A DNA stretch of 64,000 nucleotides. It comes from Neobacillus sp. Marseille-Q6967 (GTDB lineage Bacteria > Bacillota > Bacilli > Bacillales > Cytobacillaceae). Positions 1 to 7,765 of the stretch are shown here, one piece after another. Where the stretch lies: contig NZ_OX267715.1 of assembly GCF_946151075.1 (NCBI RefSeq), forward strand, positions 2,147,881 to 2,211,880, read 5' to 3'. Every line of letters begins with the position of its first letter. Positions within the stretch are counted from its first letter, which is position 1. A model generated the notes under the pieces. The model had not been told where the DNA came from. It did no database searches and worked only from the letters and a program-made list of their open reading frames with translations. Both the position numbers and the translations under genes were made by a program.

Positions 1-2
1 GA

Positions 3-563
3 TCCAGCAAACTGCCTGGGCATATCATGGACCTTGTGATAGGGCAGTATGATACTTATTCACCCATGCAGCTTGCGCAATATATCTCAACCATTGCCAA
101 TGGCGGTAAGCGTTTAAAACCCCATTTGGTAAAAGAAATCCGTGAGCCGATTGATGACACGGGGGAATTAGGGCCCGTATTTAAAGAAATACAGCCAACC
201 GTATTAAATACGATTAATGCCGAACCAGGATGGATCGAACGTGTTCAATTAGGGTTTGAGAAAGTTTATCAGGAACCAGGTGGAACAGCCTATAAACGTT
301 TCCTGGGAGCAACCTATTCTCCCGCAGGGAAAACAGGAACAGCTGAAGCCTTTTATGATGGTCCAGAGCGCTCGAGATTTGGGAAAGAACCTCCGCCAGT
401 TATGAACTTAAGCCTTGTTACTTATGCGCCAAGCAAAAATCCAAAGGTGGCCATGGCCGTTATTGTTCCATGGGCATATCAGGGAACAACTGATAACGGG
501 GCTAACTTCAGAATCGGCCGCAGAGTTTTAGATACCTATTTTGGAATGGCGAAAAGTAATTAA
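3..563 (+). CDS. Class B penicillin-binding protein, C-terminal part (cut by window edge)
   Basis: The reading frame is open from base 3, so the gene starts outside the window; the ATG at 27 is internal. It is the end of a transpeptidase domain: a GQYDTYSPMQLAQY segment typical of the region before the third motif, then the KTG box (KTGTAEAF, bases 330-338), then a closing stretch that ends in a DTYF tail. This enzyme type cross-links peptidoglycan on the outer face of the membrane. The closest Bacillus types appear to be PbpA/PbpH (PBP2), the elongation-specific enzymes, but the SxxK and SxN motifs and the anchor are not visible here, so the exact paralogue is not fixed. A strong terminator follows directly. 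Confidence 0.88.
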   Translation, partial: SSKLPGHIMDLVIGQYDTYSPMQLAQYISTIANGGKRLKPHLVKEIREPIDDTGELGPVFKEIQPTVLNTINAEPGWIERVQLGFEKVYQEPGGTAYKRFLGATYSPAGKTGTAEAFYDGPERSRFGKEPPPVMNLSLVTYAPSKNPKVAMAVIVPWAYQGTTDNGANFRIGRRVLDTYFGMAKSN

Positions 564-570
564 AGCTTTT

Positions 571-604
571 AAAAAGTCCGGTCAAATTGACCGGACTTTT
601 TTTG
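571..604. terminator. Bidirectional intrinsic terminator
   Basis: A 15-bp stem (AAAAAGTCCGGTCAA with TTGACCGGACTTTTT) around a single unpaired base, with T-runs on both strands. It lies between the convergent penicillin-binding protein gene and the hemolysin III-type gene and can serve both. Confidence 0.9.
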
Positions 605-613
605 GTTAGTTTC

Positions 614-1261
614 TTACTGGATTGGAAGTACAAATAATAATATACAAAAATAATGAAAGGCACTTCCTGCAATCACAAATAGGTGCCAGACGGCATGATG
701 AAATTGAAACCCGCGCCATACATAAAAAATAGCTCCCAGCGTATATAAGGCTCCACCAATAATTAAATAGGTCATCCCTTCAGGTGGGAGATGATTTGCC
801 AGCGGTTCCCAGGCAAAGGCGATTAACCAGCCCATCACAATATAAAGAATTGTTGACGTAAATAAATATTTCTTAACAAAAAAGCACTTAAACACCGTCC
901 CGGCAATAGCCAGCCCCCATACAATGCCGAAGAGCGACCAGCCTAATCCGCCTTTAATCACAACCAATAAAAACGGTGTATACGTTCCTGCAATAAAAAA
1001 GTATATCGAAGAATGATCGAAAATCTCAAAAATATCCTTTGCTTTCCCCTCTGGAAAACTGTGCACCAGTGTCGAACTCATATACAGGATAAACATCGTC
1101 GCCCCATAAATCGTAAAACTCACCACATGCCAAGCATTCCCATATAAAGAAGAAAACACAATCAACACCACCAAGGCAGCCACACTCAAAAACGCCCCGA
1201 TACCATGCGTAATCGAATTTGCCACTTCCTCTTTCCGTGAAAAAACATGCGTATTGGCCAT
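614..1261 (-). CDS. Hemolysin III / PAQR-type membrane protein
   Basis: A 215-residue, seven-helix integral membrane protein. The N-terminal EEVANSITHGIGAFLSV stretch, the SSTLVHSF segment, the DHSSIYFFIAGTYTPF block and a C-terminal FHHAVWHLFV with conserved histidines are the signature of the TrhA/hemolysin III branch of the PAQR superfamily (B. subtilis YplQ type). The His and Asp residues probably bind a metal inside the membrane. Members have been linked to membrane-fluidity or lipid homeostasis, and the hemolysin name is historical. It starts with ATG. A hairpin repeat sits just upstream at 1290-1335. Confidence 0.9.
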   Translation of the reverse strand: MANTHVFSRKEEVANSITHGIGAFLSVAALVVLIVFSSLYGNAWHVVSFTIYGATMFILYMSSTLVHSFPEGKAKDIFEIFDHSSIYFFIAGTYTPFLLVVIKGGLGWSLFGIVWGLAIAGTVFKCFFVKKYLFTSTILYIVMGWLIAFAWEPLANHLPPEGMTYLIIGGALYTLGAIFYVWRGFQFHHAVWHLFVIAGSAFHYFCILLFVLPIQ

Positions 1262-1289
1262 CCATCAACCCTCTTTTCTTGTCATCCAC

Positions 1290-1335
1290 TGTCCGTCTCA
1301 GGTGGACAGTGTCCACGAGCGGTGCCTGTCACCGA
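1290..1335. repeat. GGTG/CACC hairpin repeat, copy 1
   Basis: Contains the perfect palindrome GTGGACAGTGTCCAC (1302-1316) followed by GGTGCCTGTCACC (1321-1333). The reverse complement aligns with a second copy at 7766-7828 (shared order: GGTG..CACCG, TCGTGGACA, TCCACCTG, GGACA). Both copies lie just upstream of a leftward gene. It resembles the small dispersed hairpin repeats common between genes in Bacillaceae. Confidence 0.7.
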
Positions 1336-1339
1336 AAGG

Positions 1340-1516
1340 TCACCGCTTCATTTGTTTTTCCATTAGTTCTATTATGTTCTTTTTAGGGGTCCAGCAGTTA
1401 AATTTATAGTTTGTTTTTGTTTCGTAGCCAAGACGGCTGCAGTAATAGGTAATTTTTCCGTTTTTTTTCTCGGCTTTGAAGTGGGTGCAGGTGGCGCAGC
1501 AATGAAAATCTTTCAT
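1340..1516 (-). CDS. Small Cys-rich protein, translationally coupled to the acetyltransferase
   Basis: A 58-residue ORF starting at the ATG at 1516, whose first bases overlap the TGA stop of the upstream acetyltransferase (1513-1515) as ATGA. A GGGAACAGG stretch supplies the ribosome binding site. Four cysteines in a CC-x2-C (residues 6, 7, 10), C26 and C41 pattern, with C41 followed by Trp, suggest a zinc-binding or redox-active mini domain. The rest is basic and ends MEKQMKR. I do not recognise a named family. The overlapping start, good ribosome binding site and clean coding frame argue that it is real. Confidence 0.7.
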   Translation of the reverse strand: MKDFHCCATCTHFKAEKKNGKITYYCSRLGYETKTNYKFNCWTPKKNIIELMEKQMKR

Positions 1517-2037
1517 AGTCCTGTTCCCTTTTCGTTATTTGTTAGGAGCTTTGCCATATAATACTCATCTGCATATTCTCCCTTTATATACAAGGAATCT
1601 CTTTTTATTCCTTCGATTTCAAAACCCATTTTTTTATATAGGCCTACTGCAGCCTCATTTTTTGAAACAACCTTTAGTTCAAGCCGGTGAAATTGTCGTT
1701 TGCGAGCCCATTTTTCCATGGCCGAAAACAGCATGGTTCCTACTCCTTTTCCACGGTATTCTCTTATAATACCAATAACAAGGTACAATGTGTGCTGATT
1801 CCGTTTGGCAAATCCGCCTTTAGCCATTAGATACCCGACAAACTCACCTTCTTGTTCCACAACAAAAAAAGTGGATCGCTCATCCTTCTCAAGCCCAATT
1901 AAAACATTTTTCTGCTGCTCCACTGTTGCTTTTCTTTCCCCATGTTCATACAGCATAAAATCCGATTCCTGGTCAACTTTCCTCAATAGTATTAAAAACT
2001 GCTCCTCATCTCCCACTTTCACTTCCCTTATCTTCAC
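1513..2037 (-). CDS. GNAT-family N-acetyltransferase
   Basis: 174 residues with the GNAT fold: an N-terminal MKIREVKVGDEEQF start, then the acetyl-CoA pyrophosphate loop REYRGKGVGTMLF (R/Q-x-x-G-x-G/A type) near residue 95-107, then ELKVVSKNEAAVGLYKKMGF, the classic motif B region. The C-terminal region (GIKRDSLYIKGEYADEYYMAKLL) resembles acetyltransferases of the YhhY/RimI-like group. The acyl acceptor cannot be predicted. An AGGAGGGATTTT ribosome binding site precedes the ATG. It is coupled to the 58-residue Cys protein downstream. Confidence 0.88.
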   Translation of the reverse strand: MKIREVKVGDEEQFLILLRKVDQESDFMLYEHGERKATVEQQKNVLIGLEKDERSTFFVVEQEGEFVGYLMAKGGFAKRNQHTLYLVIGIIREYRGKGVGTMLFSAMEKWARKRQFHRLELKVVSKNEAAVGLYKKMGFEIEGIKRDSLYIKGEYADEYYMAKLLTNNEKGTGL

Positions 2038-2165
2038 AAAATCCCTCCTACATTTAAAAAACTATTAATTTTTCATTCATAGTTTGTTCATTTTTATGGG
2101 GTAAGCTTGTATTAGGTTCAGTAATGAACCGCTCCTCCGCCCCTTTTAAATAGATGTTTTAAAAA

Positions 2166-2187
2166 TGCCCGGCCATGAGCCGGGTTA
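2166..2187 (-). terminator. Terminator of the LysE-type exporter gene
   Basis: Stem CCCGGC/GCCGGG with a 5-base loop, followed on the minus strand by CATTTTTAAAA. On the plus strand it is followed by a weaker T-rich tract. Confidence 0.75.
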
Positions 2188-2199
2188 TTTTTTATTTAC

Positions 2200-2808
2200 T
2201 TAAAAGATAGACGAAATAAGGTAAACAGCAGTTCCCCACATGATAATGGCAGAAATTTTGTTTAAGGCAGTCAACATTCTGCCACTTTGATCCATTCTTC
2301 CTACTATTCTTCCGACAATTGATAGACCAAAAAACCACATCCATGAAACTAAAATACAAACAACGGTAAATACTAGTTTCTCAGACCCTGTATATGATAA
2401 TGAACTGGTACCAATAACACCAATCGTGTCCATGATGGCATGTGGATTTAATAGTGAAACAGAAGCTGCAAACATAATTTGTTTTCCTGGGGTAAAAACT
2501 TGAGCCTCATTGCCCTCTGTATTTGGTTTTGCCTTCCATGTGGTATAGCCCATATAAATTAAAAACAAAATTCCCACCGAAAGTAACGTGACTTTAATCC
2601 AGCCAATCGCAAAAACAATAGCAGAAACCCCTAACACGGCAAAGCTAATTAAAAAAGTGTCACAAATGGCAGCCGTTAAAACAACCGGCAGTGCATAAAC
2701 CCATCGAGGTTGAGTGGCTCCTTGATTAAATACAAAAATATTTTGAACTCCTAACGGTAAAATAAGCCCAAAGGCTAAAATAACCCCGTGAATAGCGGCA
2801 CTAATCAT
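2200..2808 (-). CDS. LysE/ArgO-family amino-acid exporter
   Basis: 202 residues and about six membrane helices. The first helix carries LILPLGVQNIFVFNQG, the conserved P-x-G-x(2)-N element of LysE/ArgO transporters, and NPHAIMDTIGVIGTSS in the middle is a second family signature. These proteins export basic or other amino acids, driven by the membrane potential, to relieve excess after peptide feeding. B. subtilis YisU is the likely counterpart (from memory). I found no LysG/ArgP-type regulator beside it. A ribosome binding site (AAGGAGATAAAAA) precedes the ATG. Confidence 0.9.
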   Translation of the reverse strand: MISAAIHGVILAFGLILPLGVQNIFVFNQGATQPRWVYALPVVLTAAICDTFLISFAVLGVSAIVFAIGWIKVTLLSVGILFLIYMGYTTWKAKPNTEGNEAQVFTPGKQIMFAASVSLLNPHAIMDTIGVIGTSSLSYTGSEKLVFTVVCILVSWMWFFGLSIVGRIVGRMDQSGRMLTALNKISAIIMWGTAVYLISSIF

Positions 2809-2838
2809 TTTTTATCTCCTTCATTTTTAAACATGGGT

Positions 2839-2860
2839 GTTGATTTGCGCTCCAATCAAC
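2839..2860. repeat. Remnant of the GC-rich TIR element
   Basis: GTTGATT, TGC, then GCTCCAATCAAC. The last 12 bases are identical to the right terminal repeat of the 129-bp element at 33203-33331 and the first 7 match its left end, so this looks like an internally deleted copy. It lies just upstream of the LysE-type gene. Confidence 0.55.
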
Positions 2861-2901
2861 ATGGTGACAAAATCAACAATATTATCACAGCCTAAAATTA
2901 T

Positions 2902-2947
2902 AAAAAAACTGGCTGCCAAATTATGAAACTGATTGGTTACCAGTTTT
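2902..2947 (-). terminator. Terminator of the acetyltransferase gene
   Basis: Stem AAAACTGG/CCAGTTTT with inner CCAA/TTGG pairing, followed on the minus strand by a run of seven T. It lies 26 bases after the stop of the leftward acetyltransferase. Confidence 0.75.
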
Positions 2948-2972
2948 ATCATTACTCTATAAACCTTTTATA

Positions 2973-3419
2973 TTAATAATTTTTCCTTTGCATAAAAATC
3001 TCCGGGTCTTCCAGGTGCTGAAAACCATACTGTTCATATAAACCGTGAGCATCATTCGTACATAACATCATTTTACGGACATCCTTTAATTCAGAAGTCT
3101 TGGTTAAGGTTTCCATCATCCATTTTGATAATCCGTTTCCGCGATAATCCGGTAAAACAAACACATCCATAATCCAGGCAAACCTGACAAAATCCGTTAC
3201 TGCGCGAACGAAACCAATTTGTTTTACTTCTCCTTTTTCAGGATCCCCCTCATATAAGCCGAAACAGATCGAGGACTTTTCAATTGCTTTCTCCACAGTT
3301 TCCTTGGATATGCCCTTGGCCCAGTATGAATCAACACTTAAAAAACGATGAATGACGGTAAGATCGAGATACTGCTTTTCTGTGCTGATCGTAAACCCAT
3401 TTTGTTTCCAACTAGTCAT
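2973..3419 (-). CDS. GNAT-family N-acetyltransferase
   Basis: 148 residues. The central VLPDYRGNGLSKWMMETL is the acetyl-CoA-binding loop (Q/R-x-x-G-x-G), preceded by the strand WIMDVFVLP. The C-terminal LCTNDAHGLYEQYGFQHLEDPEIFMQR (first half is the motif B helix) is typical of the short YjgM/PA4794-like acetyltransferases annotated only as GNAT. The substrate is unknown. It is monocistronic with its own terminator. A GGAGGGTGAAGAATC ribosome binding site supports the ATG at 3419. Confidence 0.87.
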   Translation of the reverse strand: MTSWKQNGFTISTEKQYLDLTVIHRFLSVDSYWAKGISKETVEKAIEKSSICFGLYEGDPEKGEVKQIGFVRAVTDFVRFAWIMDVFVLPDYRGNGLSKWMMETLTKTSELKDVRKMMLCTNDAHGLYEQYGFQHLEDPEIFMQRKNY

Positions 3420-3509
3420 GATTCTTCACCCTCCAAAAAAATAGAAGTATACTTCGTTCCATCCCTGTCAATAACAATACCAATCGCTATAATAATGAGG
3501 TGACGTAAA

Positions 3510-3860
3510 TTGAAAGGAATCTATTTCATAAATGACCGGATCAGTATAAATGGCTATACAAAAGAGAGTAGCTTTGAGTTGCAGCAGCAAGCTATTTTAG
3601 ATTATGTACAAACCCACAAAATTGAAGTGGTAAAGCTGAATCCGTATCAGTTTAATGAATATTACACCATTCCCCATGCCCTCTTATATGACTTAAAAAA
3701 AGAGAGACCATATCTCGACTGTTTCATTTATTACTCATCACAAACCATGGAGGATTTTATTTATACCTATCCAGCTAAATGGCTGATTCTAAAAAGCTTC
3801 TTTAATCAAATGATTACCGTTGATAAGGTACCAGATTTAACGGTAAAAAAGATTGTTTAA
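3510..3860 (+). CDS. Uncharacterised protein with a resolvase-like N-terminal pattern
   Basis: 116 residues, read from a TTG codon at 3510 with GAGGTGA six bases upstream. The N-terminal half (an RIS near residue 10, then LQQQAILDYVQTHKIEVV) follows the beginning of serine-recombinase catalytic domains, where R-V-S-T carries the nucleophile and L-x-x-Q-x-x-A-I-x-x-Y follows. The later arginine-rich catalytic segment is absent: FIYYSSQTMEDF stands where an R-L-S-R motif would be expected. If the resemblance is real, the fold has lost catalysis. The gene converges with the VTT gene and their stop codons overlap by 4 bases. Function unknown. Confidence 0.6.
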   Translation: MKGIYFINDRISINGYTKESSFELQQQAILDYVQTHKIEVVKLNPYQFNEYYTIPHALLYDLKKERPYLDCFIYYSSQTMEDFIYTYPAKWLILKSFFNQMITVDKVPDLTVKKIV

Positions 3861-4486
3861 TCAAGCGATTCCTTTGCCATTTTACGATATACAATAACAA
3901 AATTTATAAAAAAGATAATTAGAACATACGCTCCATACAAACCGATTGAAAACCATTTGTTATCGCTAAACGCCGCTCCCGCAAAAGACAGAATAAGGAT
4001 ATTAGGCAATTTACCAATAGATGATGCTGCAAAAAAGGTGGTCCATTTCACCCTACTTAATCCACAGACAATATTCACAACGGGAGCTGGTATAATTGGG
4101 ATTAAACGGCAGGTTAAGATTGCCATAAACGAATTCCGGTCCAGCAATGCCTCATATTCCTGAACCTTAGAATACTTTACTAATTTTGCTCGAGCATAAT
4201 CCCGGAACCCATATCGGCTCAAAAAGAAAAAGCCCATTGTACCAGCCATTGCTCCAGATAACGAAATGACTGCTCCCTGCGTAATGCCAAACACACCACC
4301 AATCACACCTGCTAACACGGGAAACGGAATAACAGGAAAAAAAACGCAAATGGCGACGAGCACCATACTAACGAAAATGGATAATGGACCTCCTGCATGA
4401 ATGAAATGCAATAACTCCTCCTTTTGAAAATAACCAATCATAATGATTACTATCAGTATCCCTATGCTTACAACCCTTTTAGCCAT
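3857..4486 (-). CDS. TVP38/TMEM64 (VTT domain) membrane protein
   Basis: 209 residues from the ATG at 4486, preceded by AGGAG; a GTG at 4504 is in frame but has no ribosome binding site. About five or six helices. The VTT/SNARE-associated Golgi signature is clear: VIPFPVLAGVIGGVFG, then FFLSRYGFRDYARAK, then TCRLIPIIPAPVVNIVCGLS with its re-entrant loop. DedA/VTT proteins are thought to move phospholipids or undecaprenyl phosphate carriers across the membrane. The substrate of this branch (B. subtilis YdjX/YtxB-like) is uncertain. A second VTT protein is at 62852-63535. Confidence 0.87.
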   Translation of the reverse strand: MAKRVVSIGILIVIIMIGYFQKEELLHFIHAGGPLSIFVSMVLVAICVFFPVIPFPVLAGVIGGVFGITQGAVISLSGAMAGTMGFFFLSRYGFRDYARAKLVKYSKVQEYEALLDRNSFMAILTCRLIPIIPAPVVNIVCGLSRVKWTTFFAASSIGKLPNILILSFAGAAFSDNKWFSIGLYGAYVLIIFFINFVIVYRKMAKESLD

Positions 4487-4741
4487 TATAACTCCTGCTT
4501 TCACGGTTTCGAAAATATCTTATCTATTTTAAGTATAAAGGTAAAAATCCTTTAATAAAACCCTCATTTTTTCTCACTATTTGACCTCTTTATTCTGTTA
4601 CTAGCTTGCAAGTTTGCTTTTCTCACGAATGTAGAAATATTGTAACAAACCATCCATGTATTGGAATGGCACAAAATTATAATTAACCTATAGTAACATT
4701 TTTTTAAGGTTTTAAAATATTAATGAATCTTGGTGATGAAG

Positions 4742-5938
4742 ATGCAAGGTATAGGTAAAGACCATCCACATGCTATGGGTCATCCACACGGGAAAGGCTA
4801 CCCTCAAGGAATGGGTATAGGAATAGATTATGATGTAAACCCATTTATCGTTATCTGGGAAGTTACTCGGGCTTGCCAATTAAAATGCGTTCACTGCCGT
4901 GCTGATGCCCAGCTTACCCCGGACCCCCGCGAATTAACGCATGAAGAAGGTATTAATCTTATTGACCAAATCTATGAAATGGATAACCCCATGCTTGTTT
5001 TCACGGGTGGGGATTGCATGATGCGGGAAGACCTTTTTGAACTCGCTGATTACGCTGTAAAAAAAGGCATGCGCGTTTCGATGACGCCGAGCGCGACCGC
5101 AAACGTGACCAAAGAGAGAATGAGACGGGCGAAGGAAGTCGGACTGTCGCGATGGGGATTCAGCCTTGATGCTCCAACAGCTGAAATCCACGATCATTTC
5201 CGCGGAGTTCCAGGGTCATTTGATTTGACGCTTGAAAAAATTAAATACTTAAACGAATTGAACATGCCGTTACAAATCAATACGGTGATCTCCCGCTATA
5301 ATTACGACCATCTAGAAGAAATGGCCAAGCTGGTTGGTGAGCTTGGTGCTGTAATGTGGTACATATTCTTGCTGGTCCCAACTGGAAGAGGTCAAATGGT
5401 TGCGTGCATCACCCCTGCTCAACATGAAAAGGTGTTCCGTTGGTTGTATCAACTAAGTAAAACGGCTCCATATGATATCAAAACAACAGCCGCCCAACAT
5501 TATCGCCGTGTTGTTTTACAAGAAAAAGCCCGCGATCACTTGATTGAAAAAGGCGACATCCGGTATGAAGATTCAATTACAACCGATTTTGCCTCAATGC
5601 ATGATGGGTTGAAACGTGCACCAAAGAGCGTCAATGATGGCAATGGTTTTGCCTTCGTGTCTCATATTGGTGATGTGATGCCAAGCGGGCTGCTTCCAAT
5701 CGTCGGCGGCAACATTCGTGATACACCATTAGCAGAAATTTACCGTGAATCAAAAGTGTTTAAAGATTTAAGACAGCCGGACAATTACAAAGGAAAATGC
5801 GGTACTTGCGAATACAACAAAATTTGCGGCGGATCACGCTCTCGCACATACGCTGTTACAGGAGACTATTTAGAAAGTGAACCTTTCTGTGTTTACATTC
5901 CACAGGCTATGAGGAAAAAAGCTAAACAGTCAGTATAG
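4742..5938 (+). CDS. Radical SAM/SPASM-domain protein (TIGR04053-like)
   Basis: About 398 residues from the ATG at 4742 (GGTGA five bases upstream; a TTG at 4730 is also in frame). The N-terminus is His/Gly-rich (KDHPHAMGHPHGKGYPQGMG). CQLKCVHC gives the CxxxCxxC [4Fe-4S]-SAM motif, followed by FTGGD (the GGE-like motif). The C-terminus has CGTCEYNKICGG and a final C (EPFC), a SPASM-like auxiliary cluster site. Related enzymes include the heme-synthesis enzymes AhbC/AhbD and PqqE-type peptide modifiers. No precursor peptide or heme gene is adjacent, so the substrate is unknown. A strong terminator follows, so it is monocistronic. Confidence 0.88.
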   Translation: MQGIGKDHPHAMGHPHGKGYPQGMGIGIDYDVNPFIVIWEVTRACQLKCVHCRADAQLTPDPRELTHEEGINLIDQIYEMDNPMLVFTGGDCMMREDLFELADYAVKKGMRVSMTPSATANVTKERMRRAKEVGLSRWGFSLDAPTAEIHDHFRGVPGSFDLTLEKIKYLNELNMPLQINTVISRYNYDHLEEMAKLVGELGAVMWYIFLLVPTGRGQMVACITPAQHEKVFRWLYQLSKTAPYDIKTTAAQHYRRVVLQEKARDHLIEKGDIRYEDSITTDFASMHDGLKRAPKSVNDGNGFAFVSHIGDVMPSGLLPIVGGNIRDTPLAEIYRESKVFKDLRQPDNYKGKCGTCEYNKICGGSRSRTYAVTGDYLESEPFCVYIPQAMRKKAKQSV

Positions 5939-5941
5939 AAA

Positions 5942-5979
5942 AACAAGGCATTCCAGGAAATTTGGAATGCCTTGTTTTT
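5942..5979. terminator. Terminator of the radical SAM gene
   Basis: AACAAGGCATTCCA pairs with TGGAATGCCTTGTT around a short loop, then a T-run. Confidence 0.88.
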
Positions 5980-6018
5980 ATGCCACTAAGCCGGTATCTT
6001 TAATATTTATGTTTGCAT

Positions 6019-6279
6019 TTACCTTAAATTCAATTCTAGGATATAGCTTTTCCCAGGATTCCCAATCATTCTTTTCGAAATGCTTGCCACGATAGTGCGG
6101 ACCCCGAAAAATGGCTTGATTAAGAAGGTTTGTAATTGTGTCTCATCACTTATGGTTTTAATATAAAAAATTTCAATTACTTTATCTTTTGTTTTTAATT
6201 CCTTGTTTACGACGTCTTCAGATTTTTGAAGTTGTGCTTTTATGGATTCTTGGATGTTTCCATTGTTTTTAAACAACAT
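6019..6279 (-). CDS. Short protein resembling the N-terminal domain of GerA-type germination proteins
   Basis: 86 residues. NIQESIKAQLQKSEDVVNKE followed by an IFYIKTISDETQLQTFLIKP segment matches the start of GerAA/GerKA-like spore germinant receptor A subunits (… I-x-x-x-L-G-x-S-x-D-V-x-x-R … Y-I-D-G-L-x-D … I-x-x-x-I-L-K-P …). The remaining ~400 residues and membrane helices of that family are missing, and the frame stops at 6019 with only a short gap before the radical SAM terminator. It may be a stand-alone domain or a truncated remnant. Family assignment is from memory of the motif and is moderate. Confidence 0.5.
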   Translation of the reverse strand: MLFKNNGNIQESIKAQLQKSEDVVNKELKTKDKVIEIFYIKTISDETQLQTFLIKPFFGVRTIVASISKRMIGNPGKSYILELNLR

Positions 6280-6379
6280 TTTTCAACCTCTTATGATCGT
6301 CACTCTACTTACCTTTCCATTAAAAATGGAATTTTATTCCGATATTCTGTATACTGTTTATTCTATGAGTGAACAGATT

Positions 6380-6408
6380 TTGAAAATTTCCGTTATCACC
6401 GTTATGAT
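6380..6408 (+). promoter_or_regulatory. Sigma-A promoter of corA
   Basis: TTGAAA (6380-6385), 17-base spacer, TATGAT (6403-6408). The predicted start of transcription is near 6415, leaving a short leader. No Mg2+-sensing riboswitch fits in that space. Confidence 0.65.
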
Positions 6409-6441
6409 TAGAATGAGATTGAAAGAAATAAGGAGTACTTT

Positions 6442-7392
6442 ATGATTAAAACGTTAGCGGTTGACCAAAATGGCCGTTTGGCAATAGACGTAGATGTTTC
6501 TAACTTGGTTAAAGGTAATTATTTATGGTATTGGATTGATTTTTATCAGCCTGATGATAATGAAATTGAGGTATTGCGTGATCCTCTTCGTTTTCACCCA
6601 TTGGCCATTGAGGATTGTATCTATACCTTGCAGCGGCCAAAACTTGATTACTACGAGGACTATACCTTTTTTGTCACACAAGCTTTGAACGAAGAAACTC
6701 TTGAAAAAGAAGAGATTAATTTTTTTCTATCCGAACACTTTATTGTAACCTTCCACCAGCAGCCGGCTCATGAAATTCATGAGGTTTGGAAACGGGTTAG
6801 TCTATCATTAAACATTGAAAAATGGAATCCATCGCAAATCTTTTATGATGTACTGGATAAAATGGTGGATAATTACTTTCCTCTCGTATATCAGATTGAA
6901 GATAAGCTAAATGAAATTGATGAGAATTCGAAAGGACGAACGATGGAGGTCTTACTGGAGGATTTGTTTGATACCAGGCATGATCTGCTTTCCTTAAGAC
7001 ATACCATTACACCGATGAGAGATCTTGTTTATCGGATTATTAACTCGCAGCGATTAAACGGTATCCAAGTGAAGATTGTTTACTTTTCAGATATCCACGA
7101 CCATTTACTCAAGCTGACAGAAATGGTTGAAGCAAATCGGGAACTTGCGTCTGATATCCGTGACAGCTATATTTCATTAAATTCTCACCAAACAAACCAT
7201 GTAATGAAGGTATTAACCGTAATCACAACCATTTTCATGCCGCTCACTTTTATTGCTGGAATATATGGAATGAACTTTCAGCATATGCCGGAATTAACTT
7301 GGAAGTACGGTTACTTCTTAATCCTGGGCCTAATGATCCTAGTGGGGGTTGGAATGTCACTATGGTTTAAGAAGAAAGGATGGTTTAAATAA
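6442..7392 (+). CDS. corA: CorA-family magnesium/cobalt transporter
   Basis: 316 residues, the usual CorA length. A large N-terminal cytoplasmic α/β domain and a long stalk helix (residues ~150-250) are followed by two C-terminal membrane helices. The first ends in the diagnostic YGMNF (GMN motif, about residue 275), and the loop MPELTWKYGY matches the family's MPE-type loop. The protein forms a pentameric, Mg2+-gated channel in the cytoplasmic membrane. It has its own promoter and terminator, so it appears to be expressed alone. AAGGAG precedes the ATG. Confidence 0.95.
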   Translation: MIKTLAVDQNGRLAIDVDVSNLVKGNYLWYWIDFYQPDDNEIEVLRDPLRFHPLAIEDCIYTLQRPKLDYYEDYTFFVTQALNEETLEKEEINFFLSEHFIVTFHQQPAHEIHEVWKRVSLSLNIEKWNPSQIFYDVLDKMVDNYFPLVYQIEDKLNEIDENSKGRTMEVLLEDLFDTRHDLLSLRHTITPMRDLVYRIINSQRLNGIQVKIVYFSDIHDHLLKLTEMVEANRELASDIRDSYISLNSHQTNHVMKVLTVITTIFMPLTFIAGIYGMNFQHMPELTWKYGYFLILGLMILVGVGMSLWFKKKGWFK

Positions 7393-7432
7393 AGATGACT
7401 AGCCTGTGTGATCGGGCTAGTCATCTTTATTT
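7391..7432. terminator. Bidirectional terminator between corA and the next gene
   Basis: A 14-bp stem AAAGATGACTAGCC/GGCTAGTCATCTTT followed by ATTTTCCC. It overlaps the end of the convergent gene at 7417, so the last codons of that gene encode part of the stem. Confidence 0.88.
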
Positions 7433-7743
7433 TCCCAGTTTTCATAAGTTACCGTTCCGCCAGTTAAATCAATCCTATTACGTTCACCCTGATAATACGT
7501 CTTTCCATCTTTCTCAATAATTAAATTCTCATACGTAAACACCTTTTGACCATTTGGCAGATGAATCACAACCTTCTCCCCCAAATCCACCTCTGGCGCC
7601 TCAATCTTAATCGTACTTCTATAAAAATGGCTAAACACCAAAAAACCCCCAGCCAAAACCAAGCATGATAGAAAGACAAAAATCGGACCCTTCCAGGAAA
7701 ACTGCTTCTTCGGCTTACTATGGTATAGTTCAAATCTGGTCAT
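7417..7743 (-). CDS. Single-pass membrane protein of unknown function
   Basis: 108 residues from the ATG at 7743, which has a strong GGAGGAG eight bases upstream. An upstream in-frame extension to 7869 runs through the hairpin repeat and is unlikely to be translated. Basic N-terminus, one transmembrane helix (about residues 20-40), and an extracytoplasmic β-rich domain carrying PNGQKVFTYENLIIEKDGKTYY. No family recognised. Divergent from the M42 peptidase gene. Confidence 0.72.
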   Translation of the reverse strand: MTRFELYHSKPKKQFSWKGPIFVFLSCLVLAGGFLVFSHFYRSTIKIEAPEVDLGEKVVIHLPNGQKVFTYENLIIEKDGKTYYQGERNRIDLTGGTVTYENWENKDD

Positions 7744-7765
7744 TTTTCTCCTCCTCGGCTCCCCC

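Noticed and set aside
1026..1316. 96-residue frame overlapping the hemolysin III gene
   Set aside because: Shifted frame of a clear membrane protein; it starts inside a repeat and has no support.
2810..2972. Lysine riboswitch before the LysE-type gene
   Set aside because: The space is short and lacks the conserved core; it is explained by a terminator and a repeat remnant.
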